64,000 nucleotides of DNA from Vibrio mimicus CAIM 602. GTDB taxonomy: Bacteria > Pseudomonadota > Gammaproteobacteria > Enterobacterales > Vibrionaceae. Location of the stretch: assembly GCF_000338875.1 (NCBI RefSeq), contig NZ_AOMO01000088.1, forward strand, positions 124,001-188,000, given 5' to 3'. Shown here in pieces: positions 54,009-61,461 of the stretch. Under the pieces are notes generated by a model, which saw only the letters and a program-made list of their open reading frames with translations, did not search any database and was not told the DNA's origin. Both the position numbers and the translations under genes were made by a program. Positions within the stretch are counted from its first letter, which is position 1; every line of letters begins with the position of its first letter.

Positions 54009-54202
54009 AAATTCCTTCCTTGAAACGCTCACCAAGAACATTTGTAACTTTAAAACCACAAATTTCAGTTACTCACTTTGCTTATCCGTTGTGCATTAAA
54101 GTCACTCAAAGCGATATTTTTTGCAAGACATCGAATACTAGACATAAGTCTTAACAACGCCAATAAACCTTAACCCACAAAGCCAAATCATAAAAGATCA
54201 AA

Positions 54203-54243
54203 AGTTAACCAGTAGTTAAATTTGAAGTTTTATCCGGTTAACT
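54203..54243. promoter_or_regulatory. Inverted repeat AGTTAACC...GGTTAACT
   Basis: Two exact 8-base arms are set 33 bases apart centre to centre, about three helical turns, some 200 bases before the aceB start. Each arm has the palindromic core GTTAAC, so two dimers of one regulator might bind. The regulator is not known. Confidence 0.4.
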
Positions 54244-54282
54244 ATGCAAGGTAAGAAACTGCCATTATTACGTAAGTTATTA

Positions 54283-54297
54283 CGTAATTTAATTACA
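54283..54297. promoter_or_regulatory. HexR-like palindrome upstream of aceB
   Basis: CGTAATTTAATTACA differs at one base from a perfect TGTAATT-N-AATTACA palindrome, the form I recall for HexR, a regulator of central carbon metabolism in gammaproteobacteria. The palindrome is seen; the regulator is inferred. Confidence 0.35.
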
Positions 54298-54481
54298 CAA
54301 ATTTAAGCACCGAAAAAACCAATCAAACGGGTGTTTAAATTTATCTTCAGGGTAGAAAAGTTGAGGATTACTGGGCTGGGAAGAAAACCGCAGAGGAAGA
54401 ATTAAACAGTGTGTAAGACAGAATCTGTAAAATTAACATTGTGAATATTTACAATTTTATGAAAGCCTCACCAATTTTGAT

Positions 54482-54497
54482 TTGTGAAATTTCACAA
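54482..54497. promoter_or_regulatory. Perfect 16-base palindrome TTGTGAAATTTCACAA
   Basis: The half-sites TGTGA/TCACA are those of CRP, but the spacer is four bases, not six, so this is not a standard CRP site. It lies 32 bases after (downstream of) the oxyR2 terminator and about 475 bases before aceB. Confidence 0.35.
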
Positions 54498-54528
54498 TAA
54501 AAAAATCACTGACCACATAAAATGCTAA

Positions 54529-54554
54529 AAAGCGCATTGATAACAATGCGCTTT
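54529..54554 (-). terminator. Intrinsic terminator after oxyR2
   Basis: AAAGCGCATTG pairs with CAATGCGCTTT around ATAA and is followed by T residues on the minus strand, 38 bases after the stop. Confidence 0.88.
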
Positions 54555-54591
54555 CACTACGAGTTTGAATTTTATCTATTACGACCAATCG

Positions 54592-55497
54592 CTAAAGCAG
54601 TTCACCCACTATTTCCGCTAACTGGCGAAAAGTGTGAATACGTGACGAACTAGGACGCCAAACCAAACCAATTTCACGGTACGCTTGCTGGCCGGGAGGA
54701 TCGACCACCACCAAATTTTGGTTATCTAACAAGCCGTGATCGATGGCCATCTGCGGAATAAAAGTCGTACCCAGTCCGTTAGCGACCATCTGAACCAAGG
54801 TGTGCAAACTGGTGGCCGTAAACGGGTTAATCTTCTCTTTGTCGGTTAGCTTGCACGCTGAAACCGCGTGCTCAGTCAAACAATGCTCATTTTCGAGTAG
54901 GAATACAGACTCATTCGGCAAATCCGCATAGCGGATCGGAACGCGGATCTGGCCAACCTGATTGCGGCTGATCACCATACGAAACGGATCCTGTCCAACT
55001 ACGAAGCTTTCCATGTTGCCGATGTCGACTGGCAGCGCCAAGATAAGTACATCCAACTCACCACTGCGCAGGGCAGACAACAAATTGGTTGTGGTGTCTT
55101 CACGCAGCAACAGGTGCAGTTTGGGGTAGCGTTGGTTGATCTCTTGCACCAAATCACACAACAAGAATGGAGCAATTGTTGGAATACAGCCGAGGCGCAA
55201 CTGCCCTTCCATCGTATCGCCTTGGCACAACTTACCCAGCTCAACCAGATCTTGCCCTTTGGCCAGTAACTCACGCCCTTGTTGAACCACCAACTCACCA
55301 ACTCTGGTAAAGACTAATGGGCTTTTTTTATCTTGCTTTTCATACAAGGAACACCCAATCAACTCTTCAAGGTTTTGTATCCCTTTACTTAAAGTCGATT
55401 GGCTAACAAAACAGCGTTCAGCCGCATCACTGAAATGACGCATTTCATACAGAGTTACCAGATACGATAACTGCTTCAGGCTTGGCCATTTATTCAT
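54592..55497 (-). CDS. oxyR2: OxyR2-type peroxide-sensing LysR regulator
   Basis: This 301-residue LysR protein has its helix-turn-helix at about 20-45 (SDAAERCFVSQSTLSKGI) and a ligand domain with the two redox cysteines C206 and C215 (EHCLTEHAVSAC), spaced as in OxyR. E204, two residues before C206, is the feature reported for the OxyR2 paralogue of Vibrio, in place of the Gly of OxyR1. It is divergent from a peroxiredoxin gene, the known OxyR2-Prx arrangement, so it probably activates that gene under H2O2. A second OxyR elsewhere in the genome is expected. Confidence 0.9.
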   Translation of the reverse strand: MNKWPSLKQLSYLVTLYEMRHFSDAAERCFVSQSTLSKGIQNLEELIGCSLYEKQDKKSPLVFTRVGELVVQQGRELLAKGQDLVELGKLCQGDTMEGQLRLGCIPTIAPFLLCDLVQEINQRYPKLHLLLREDTTTNLLSALRSGELDVLILALPVDIGNMESFVVGQDPFRMVISRNQVGQIRVPIRYADLPNESVFLLENEHCLTEHAVSACKLTDKEKINPFTATSLHTLVQMVANGLGTTFIPQMAIDHGLLDNQNLVVVDPPGQQAYREIGLVWRPSSSRIHTFRQLAEIVGELL

Positions 55498-55739
55498 ATT
55501 TCATCCGTACCTTAAGTTGAATCACAGTTTAAAAAAATTATTAAAAGACCGCTAAATCAGCCAAACCTTGCTATGCCTGTCGCTGGCTGGATAAATCGTT
55601 TTTTTCGATTAACTCAATCTAATTAATTCATTTTTTACTTCTTCTACTTTGTACTATATTTCTTCGCGTTATTCACGGACTGAATTATGAACTCAATGCA
55701 CATAGTTCAGTACTTACAAAAAAGCTTAGGAGCAAAAAA
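55498..55739. promoter_or_regulatory. Divergent oxyR2 / peroxiredoxin promoter region
   Basis: This 242-base gap separates the two starts. TATATT at 55655-55660 is a candidate -10 for the peroxiredoxin gene with a poor -35 (TTTTTA), as expected for an activated promoter. AGGAG lies just before the peroxiredoxin ATG. I cannot place an OxyR site with confidence in the AT-rich stretch. Confidence 0.5.
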
Positions 55740-56345
55740 ATGGTACTAGTTGGTCGCAAAGCCCCTGATTTTACTGCAGCAGCTGTTCTTGGTAACGGTG
55801 AAATCGTTGAAAACTTCAACTTCGCAGAATTTACTAAAGGTAAGAAAGCCGTTGTTTTCTTCTACCCACTAGACTTCACTTTCGTTTGCCCGTCAGAACT
55901 GATCGCATTCGACAACCGTTACGAAGACTTCCTGGCTAAAGGCGTAGAAGTTATCGGTGTTTCTATCGACTCTCAGTTCTCTCACAACGCATGGCGTAAC
56001 ACTGCTGTTGAGAACGGCGGTATCGGCCAAGTGAAATACCCACTGGTTGCAGACGTTAAGCACGAAATCTGTAAAGCGTACGATGTAGAGCACCCAGAAG
56101 CTGGCGTTGCTTTCCGTGGTTCATTCCTGATCGACGAAGAAGGCATGGTTCGTCACCAAGTTGTTAACGATCTGCCACTAGGTCGTAACATCGACGAAAT
56201 GCTGCGTATGGTTGACGCACTGAACTTCCACCAAACTCACGGTGAAGTGTGCCCAGCACAATGGGAAGCTGGCAAAGCAGGTATGGAAGCATCACCAAAA
56301 GGTGTTGCAGCATTCCTAGCTCAACACTCATCTGACCTAAAATAA
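55740..56345 (+). CDS. Peroxiredoxin (AhpC/Prx family, 2-Cys)
   Basis: This 201-residue thiol peroxidase reduces H2O2 and organic peroxides. The peroxidatic Cys is in DFTFVCPSE (about 50) and the resolving Cys in GEVCPAQW (about 171), so it is a typical 2-Cys enzyme. The codon choice is strongly biased (GGT, CGT, AAC, CTG), suggesting high expression. It is divergent from oxyR2 and followed by a strong terminator, so it is a single-gene unit. No AhpF gene is nearby. Confidence 0.93.
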   Translation: MVLVGRKAPDFTAAAVLGNGEIVENFNFAEFTKGKKAVVFFYPLDFTFVCPSELIAFDNRYEDFLAKGVEVIGVSIDSQFSHNAWRNTAVENGGIGQVKYPLVADVKHEICKAYDVEHPEAGVAFRGSFLIDEEGMVRHQVVNDLPLGRNIDEMLRMVDALNFHQTHGEVCPAQWEAGKAGMEASPKGVAAFLAQHSSDLK

Positions 56346-56430
56346 TACTCTTAACCCCGAGCTCAACGCGGGTGGTTGGAAAATATAAAGCGAAAACGCT
56401 ACGCCAATCAGTTAAGAAGTAAAGTCTTCA

Positions 56431-56460
56431 AAAGCCCAAAGCATTGCTTTGGGCTTTTTT
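56431..56460 (+). terminator. Intrinsic terminator after the peroxiredoxin gene
   Basis: AAAGCCCAAAGC pairs with GCTTTGGGCTTT around ATT, a 12-base-pair stem followed by T residues. Confidence 0.95.
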
Positions 56461-56633
56461 ATATCTGAAATCTCTCAAGATCCAACTCTCCTCCTCACTA
56501 ACGGCACAGAAGGGTTAGAACGAGATAAACAGGCAATCAGAGCGTTAAACTTTACCCCTATTCTTACTCATTCAATGCCGTTTCGGCTGCTATGATGAAG
56601 GCCATTTCGCTTTATCTAGCCGGAGATAACCCC

Positions 56634-57398
56634 ATGAATTATCAAGTTGAAGTCTGTATCGACAATATTGAATCCTTGCATAAAGCCATTGCCGGTGGTG
56701 CCACACGAATCGAGCTTTGTTCTTCATTGGCATTAGGCGGTTTAACCCCAAGCGCGGGACTCATGCAAAGTGCGGGCAGAATCTCATCCGTACCGGTTTA
56801 CGCCATGATTCGCCCCAGAGAAGGTGATTTCTTTTATCACGAAGATGAGATCGCCATTATGGTTCAGGATATTCATACCGCTCATCAAGCCAACTTACAA
56901 GGTGTAGTGTTAGGGTTACTCACTCCAGATGGCAGCATAGATGTGAAGCGCAGTAAGCCATTAATTGAGCTCGCACACTCCCTTGGTTTGGGCGTGACTT
57001 TTCACCGTGCTTTTGATCACTGCGCCAATCCTGAACACGCCTTAGAAGAGATTATCAAGCTAGGTTGTGAACGGGTATTAACTTCCGGTTTGGCTCGTAG
57101 TGCCTATTTGGGTATCGAACGTTTAACCCAACTGGTGAAACAAAGTGCTGGCCGAATCTCCATCATGGCAGGTGCGGGGGTTAATGCGCAGAATGTTGCG
57201 GAGATTGCTGTAGCGACTGGAGTGCATGAGCTGCATTTGTCCGCCAAAACCACTCGCCCAAGCCTGATGCAGTTCATTCGTTCAGAGAGCAAAATGGGCG
57301 CTAGCGACTGTGATGATTTTATTATTCCAGTTACCAGCACTGAAGCTATCCAACAAACGGTACAGGCTCTCAACTCCATTCACTCAAACAGAACTTAG
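56634..57398 (+). CDS. cutC: CutC family protein (copper homeostasis)
   Basis: This 254-residue TIM-barrel protein of the CutC family was linked to copper tolerance in E. coli, though its biochemical role is unsettled. Motifs: GATRIELCSSLALGGLTPS, YAMIRPREGDF, GVVLGLLTPDGSID and VTFHRAFD. The ATG at 56634 (MNYQVEVC) has GGAG nine bases upstream; a frame from 56592 is open but unsupported. It stands between the peroxiredoxin and ppk2 genes, both on the same strand. Confidence 0.93.
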   Translation: MNYQVEVCIDNIESLHKAIAGGATRIELCSSLALGGLTPSAGLMQSAGRISSVPVYAMIRPREGDFFYHEDEIAIMVQDIHTAHQANLQGVVLGLLTPDGSIDVKRSKPLIELAHSLGLGVTFHRAFDHCANPEHALEEIIKLGCERVLTSGLARSAYLGIERLTQLVKQSAGRISIMAGAGVNAQNVAEIAVATGVHELHLSAKTTRPSLMQFIRSESKMGASDCDDFIIPVTSTEAIQQTVQALNSIHSNRT

Positions 57399-57441
57399 CG
57401 ACTCTCACTGCTATGCTTAGCTCATCAAAGGAGAAGATGAT

Positions 57442-58218
57442 ATGACGAAACTGGATAAAAAAGTCTACGAGCATGAGTTAGAGCAGTTACAAGTCGAACT
57501 GGTGAAATTGCAAGAGTGGGTTAAACAGGAAAAGCTCAAAGTTGTCGTAATTTTTGAAGGCCGAGATGCCGCAGGCAAGGGTGGCGTGATCAAAACCATC
57601 ACCGAGAAACTCAATCATCGTGTTTGTCGTGTTGCCGCCCTGCCCGCACCGACCGAAAAAGAGAAAACTCAGTGGTATTTTCAACGCTATGTGGCTCATC
57701 TCCCCGCGGGTGGTGAAATCGTGCTGTTTGACCGCAGTTGGTATAACCGAGCAGGTGTAGAAAAGGTGATGGGCTTTTGTAGCGAGGAAGAGCACCAAGA
57801 GTTTTTACGCTCCTGCCCCGAATTTGAACGCATGCTCCAACGCTCTGGGATCATATTGCTGAAATACTGGTTTTCGGTTTCAGATGAGGAACAAGAAAAG
57901 CGTTTTATTGAACGGATCAATACACCACTCAAACGCTGGAAATTCAGCCCGATGGATCTTGAATCGCGCAAGCGCTGGGCTGCGTATTCACGAGCGAAAG
58001 ATGAGATGTTTGCCTACACCGACACCAAGCATTGCCCATGGTGGGTTGTGCCTTCTGATGATAAGCGTCGCGCTCGCCTTAACTGCATCAGCCATTTACT
58101 GAGCAGTATCGAGTATCAAGCAATAGAGTATCCATCGATCGAACTCCCCGAGATTAATAAACAAGGTTATGTACGACCACCTATCGAAGACCAAACTTTT
58201 GTACCGCAGCGCTACTGA
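57442..58218 (+). CDS. ppk2: Polyphosphate kinase 2 family protein
   Basis: This is a 258-residue single-domain PPK2, which uses polyphosphate to phosphorylate nucleoside diphosphates. Walker A is GRDAAGKGG at about 41-49, then the lid-region motif with QWYFQRYVAHLP, and Walker B FDRSWYNRAGVE. AAGGAG lies just before the ATG. It converges on phoU with a 17-base gap, so a second polyphosphate enzyme lies next to the pst genes and ppk. Nucleotide preference cannot be read directly. Confidence 0.92.
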   Translation: MTKLDKKVYEHELEQLQVELVKLQEWVKQEKLKVVVIFEGRDAAGKGGVIKTITEKLNHRVCRVAALPAPTEKEKTQWYFQRYVAHLPAGGEIVLFDRSWYNRAGVEKVMGFCSEEEHQEFLRSCPEFERMLQRSGIILLKYWFSVSDEEQEKRFIERINTPLKRWKFSPMDLESRKRWAAYSRAKDEMFAYTDTKHCPWWVVPSDDKRRARLNCISHLLSSIEYQAIEYPSIELPEINKQGYVRPPIEDQTFVPQRY

Positions 58219-58235
58219 TGTATGTAGCGCTTAAC

Positions 58236-58946
58236 TTATAAGCTCGGTTTCTTTAGCACATCATCAATACCTTGATCGCCAAGATGGCGTACATCTTTGC
58301 CTTTAACGAAATAGATGATGTATTCACAGATGTTCTGGCAGCGATCGCCCACTCGCTCAATCGCGCGTGCCGACCAGATAACTTGTAGAATGTGGGGAAT
58401 GTTCTTCGGATCTTCCATCATGTAGGTCATCAACTGGCGCACAACCGCTTCATACTCTTTATCCAGTCGATCGTCCTGCTTATAAATTTCCGCAGCCGCT
58501 TCCACATCCATCCGCGCGAATGCATCTAGCACCTGATGCAGCATGGCAATGGCTTGACGGCATAACGGCTCAAGAGAAACCTGAAACTGATGCTGTTTTG
58601 CTGGTGGGCGCTCAATCGCGATGTAAGCCATTTTAGTGGCCGAATCGCCAATGCGCTCTAAGTCAGTAATGGTTTTGATGATCGCCATGATAAGACGTAA
58701 ATCTTTAGCGGTCGGCTGACGTTTGGCAATAATGCGCGTACACGCTTCATCAATCGAGACTTCCATCGCGTTGACCTTGTGATCATCGGCAATCACTCGG
58801 CGTGCCAGCTTTTCATCGTCCTCATGCAAGGCTTGCATGGCTAACGTCAGTTGCTGCTCAACTAAGCCCCCCATGGTCAACACTTGGCTGCGAATAGATT
58901 CCAGTTCCACATTGAACTGACCTGAAATATGTCGACCTAGCTGCAT
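58236..58946 (-). CDS. phoU: Phosphate signalling regulator PhoU
   Basis: This 236-residue protein of two three-helix bundles, each with a metal motif of the ExxxDxxxxD type (for example about 45-55 and the second repeat near 145-155), keeps PhoR inactive when phosphate is plentiful, working with the Pst transporter. It is the last gene of the pstC-pstA-pstB-phoU group, 35 bases after pstB. Normal length. Confidence 0.95.
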   Translation of the reverse strand: MQLGRHISGQFNVELESIRSQVLTMGGLVEQQLTLAMQALHEDDEKLARRVIADDHKVNAMEVSIDEACTRIIAKRQPTAKDLRLIMAIIKTITDLERIGDSATKMAYIAIERPPAKQHQFQVSLEPLCRQAIAMLHQVLDAFARMDVEAAAEIYKQDDRLDKEYEAVVRQLMTYMMEDPKNIPHILQVIWSARAIERVGDRCQNICEYIIYFVKGKDVRHLGDQGIDDVLKKPSL

Positions 58947-58981
58947 GGTACATCCTTACTGATAAAACGGGAGAAAAGGGC

Positions 58982-59803
58982 TTAACCGTATCGCCCCGTA
59001 ATGTAGTCTTCGGTTTGCTTTTTCAATGGTGAAGTGAAAATAGAGTCGGTATCTGCGTACTCGATCAACTTTCCCATATGGATAAAAGCGGTGTGATCGC
59101 TCACTCGCGCCGCTTGCTGCATGTTATGGGTAACGATAACCACAGTATATTTGGTTTTCAGATCGTGGATCAGCTCTTCAATGGTCAAGGTTGAGATAGG
59201 ATCCAGCGCCGATGTTGGCTCATCGAGCAGCAACACTTCTGGCTCAATCGCAATTGCGCGAGCAATCACCAAACGCTGCTGCTGCCCTCCTGATAAGCCA
59301 AACGCATTTTCGTGCAGACGGTGTTTTACTTCATCCCACAGTGCCGCAGCACGTAAAGAGCGCTCTGCAGCATCATCCAGCGTTCGGCTGTTCTTAATCC
59401 CTTGCAAACGTAAGCCATACACCACGTTTTCATAAATCGATTTAGGGAATGGATTGGGGCGCTGAAACACCATACCGACACGGCGGCGCAGAGTTGGCAC
59501 ATCCACATCGGGATGATAGATGTTTTTGCCATGCAGTTTGACTTCGCCTTCTACTCGCGTGCCTTCCACCAGATCGTTCATTCGATTAATACAACGCAAC
59601 AACGTGGATTTTCCGCAACCGGAAGGCCCGATAAAGGCTGTTACCTGCCCTTTCGGAATACGCATCGAAATATCACTCAAAGCACGACTTTGCTGGTAAT
59701 ACAGACTTAAATGCTCAATCGAAATCGCCGTCTGCTGATCGGTGAGGTTATTCACATCCAAAGGCGGCACATAGTAGCCCAGTGTGGGATTGGCGGAGTA
59801 CAT
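58982..59803 (-). CDS. pstB: Phosphate ABC transporter ATPase PstB
   Basis: This 273-residue ATPase drives high-affinity phosphate uptake. Walker A GPSGCGKST (about 55-63), the signature LSGGQQQRL (about 165) and Walker B VLLLDEPTSALD are present. About 25 extra residues precede the conserved start of the domain. It lies two bases after pstA, suggesting translational coupling. Confidence 0.96.
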   Translation of the reverse strand: MYSANPTLGYYVPPLDVNNLTDQQTAISIEHLSLYYQQSRALSDISMRIPKGQVTAFIGPSGCGKSTLLRCINRMNDLVEGTRVEGEVKLHGKNIYHPDVDVPTLRRRVGMVFQRPNPFPKSIYENVVYGLRLQGIKNSRTLDDAAERSLRAAALWDEVKHRLHENAFGLSGGQQQRLVIARAIAIEPEVLLLDEPTSALDPISTLTIEELIHDLKTKYTVVIVTHNMQQAARVSDHTAFIHMGKLIEYADTDSIFTSPLKKQTEDYITGRYG

Positions 59804-59805
59804 AA

Positions 59806-61452
59806 CTAGTCTTGCCCCAAAGTTCGGTATTTTTCCCGTAAATTATTACGAATGCTGATCGCCGTTAAGTTTAGTGCCACTATAACCGTCACCAACAAAA
59901 ATGAGGTGGCATAAACCAGTGGACGGGCGGCTTCAATATTGTTGGTTTGAAAGCCGATATCGTAAATATGAAAGCCCAAATGCATAAATTTACGCTCTAA
60001 GTGGATGAACGGAAACTCGCCATCCACCGGTAAACTGGAAGCCAGTTTTACTGCCCCCACCAACATAAGTGGTGCCACTTCTCCCGCAGCACGAGCAATC
60101 GCCAAAATGAGCCCGGTAATGATTGCGGGGCTCGCCATCGGCAACACAATGCGCCAAATAGTTTCAAATTGGGTTGCACCTAATGCCAGTGAACCATGGC
60201 GAACTGAGTTCGGTATACGTGATAACCCTTCTTCGGTTGCCACAATCACGACAGGTAATGTCAGAACCGCCAAAGTGAGTGCAGACCAAAGCAGACCGGG
60301 TGTTCCAAACGTAGGCGTTGGTAAACGCTCTGCATAGAACAGGTTATCAACCGAGGCTCCGATGGTGTAAACAAAAAAGCCCAAGCCAAAAACGCCATAC
60401 ACGATCGACGGAACCCCAGCCAAATTGATAACAGCGACTCGGATCATGCGGGTAAATGCACCTTCTTTGGCGTATTCATGCAGGTAAATGGCGGCGACAA
60501 CACCAAGCGGCATCACAATGATCGACATGATAATCACCAGAAATACCGTACCAAAAATAGCCGGAAACACACCGCCCTCTGAGTTCGACTCACGCGGAGA
60601 CTCGGATAAGAAACGCCACGCTTGTTTACCCCATTCAGCCAGTTTCTGGGCGAAGTTCATGTCGTTGGGGTACCAGAAATCCAAAATCTCACTCAACGGA
60701 ACCGACACTGTCTGACCACGCATATCCGCCACATGCAAGAATTGCTGATCCAACGGCGCACGCAAAGTATCTAACTGCGCCTGAACATCAGATAGCTCAG
60801 CTTCCAAACGGCTTTTGCGTAACACATAGTTTTGTAAAAACTCATCGCTCAGTTGGTTATTAAGCTGCTTACGGCGTTTCTCCAAACGCAGCTTTTCTAA
60901 ATCACCACTGATCACCCGAACTTGTTGCTCAACAATGGTGTTGACCTGCTCACGAATGGCTTGTGCTTTCTGAAGAGCTTGCTGCAACCGAAGATCTAAT
61001 GGCTGCTCGCCCTGCCCATCCACAGCGTCAAAGCTGATTGGCTTTCCGAAAAGTTGCCCACCCCGGCTTCGTTCAATCACCGCCCAACCTTGAGGTGCAC
61101 CTTTAAACTCAACCTGAAAATCAAGGATAGCCACAAAATCTGAGCCATACAGATCTCGGTTGGCAACTTTGATATTAAGGCGAGTTGCAAGCCCAGCCGC
61201 CTCCACTTCCTCAGGCAAAGGCAAGTTCATCTCTTTTAAATGGCTGACTGGTACACTCTCACGCGCATAAAGTTCTCCAATCACCACTTGGCCATCAGGT
61301 GTTTGCCATTCCAGCAAAGGCGCAGGCCAGAAGTAAGTCAGGCCACGCCAACCAATCACTAGCAGCAGCCCAAGTACAGCAATCAAACTGACGCTGACGG
61401 CACCTCCCGTTAGCCAGATCCAAGGAGCACCGGATTTAAACCAATTCAACAT
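59806..61452 (-). CDS. pstA: Phosphate ABC transporter permease PstA, long form
   Basis: This 548-residue permease is nearly twice the length of E. coli PstA. A TM lies at about 12-32, then a roughly 250-residue periplasmic region that includes a helical, Leu/Gln/Arg-rich stretch at about 165-245 likely to form a coiled coil, then the five or six TM permease domain from about 295 with GEVAPLMLVG and the EAA-like loop ALGATQFETIWRIVLP. It pairs with the long PstC encoded just upstream. The extension is typical of a second Pst type in Vibrio and Shewanella, as far as I recall; its role is unknown. Confidence 0.93.
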   Translation of the reverse strand: MLNWFKSGAPWIWLTGGAVSVSLIAVLGLLLVIGWRGLTYFWPAPLLEWQTPDGQVVIGELYARESVPVSHLKEMNLPLPEEVEAAGLATRLNIKVANRDLYGSDFVAILDFQVEFKGAPQGWAVIERSRGGQLFGKPISFDAVDGQGEQPLDLRLQQALQKAQAIREQVNTIVEQQVRVISGDLEKLRLEKRRKQLNNQLSDEFLQNYVLRKSRLEAELSDVQAQLDTLRAPLDQQFLHVADMRGQTVSVPLSEILDFWYPNDMNFAQKLAEWGKQAWRFLSESPRESNSEGGVFPAIFGTVFLVIIMSIIVMPLGVVAAIYLHEYAKEGAFTRMIRVAVINLAGVPSIVYGVFGLGFFVYTIGASVDNLFYAERLPTPTFGTPGLLWSALTLAVLTLPVVIVATEEGLSRIPNSVRHGSLALGATQFETIWRIVLPMASPAIITGLILAIARAAGEVAPLMLVGAVKLASSLPVDGEFPFIHLERKFMHLGFHIYDIGFQTNNIEAARPLVYATSFLLVTVIVALNLTAISIRNNLREKYRTLGQD

Positions 61453-61461
61453 ATTGCTCCA

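Larger units (their letters stand above)
54009..54591. other. aceB upstream region with several palindromes
   Basis: This gap of 583 bases, AT-rich, has no gene I can support. It holds AGTTAACC/GGTTAACT (54203-54243), ATTACGTAA twice (54267 and 54279), GTAATTTAATTAC (54284-54296), and TTGTGAAATTTCACAA (54482-54497), then the terminator of the oxyR2 gene. The aceBA promoter must lie here, so several sites may control the glyoxylate shunt. Confidence 0.7.

Noticed and set aside
54482..54497. CRP binding site
   Set aside because: The half-sites match but the spacer is four bases instead of six, so I list it only as an unassigned palindrome.
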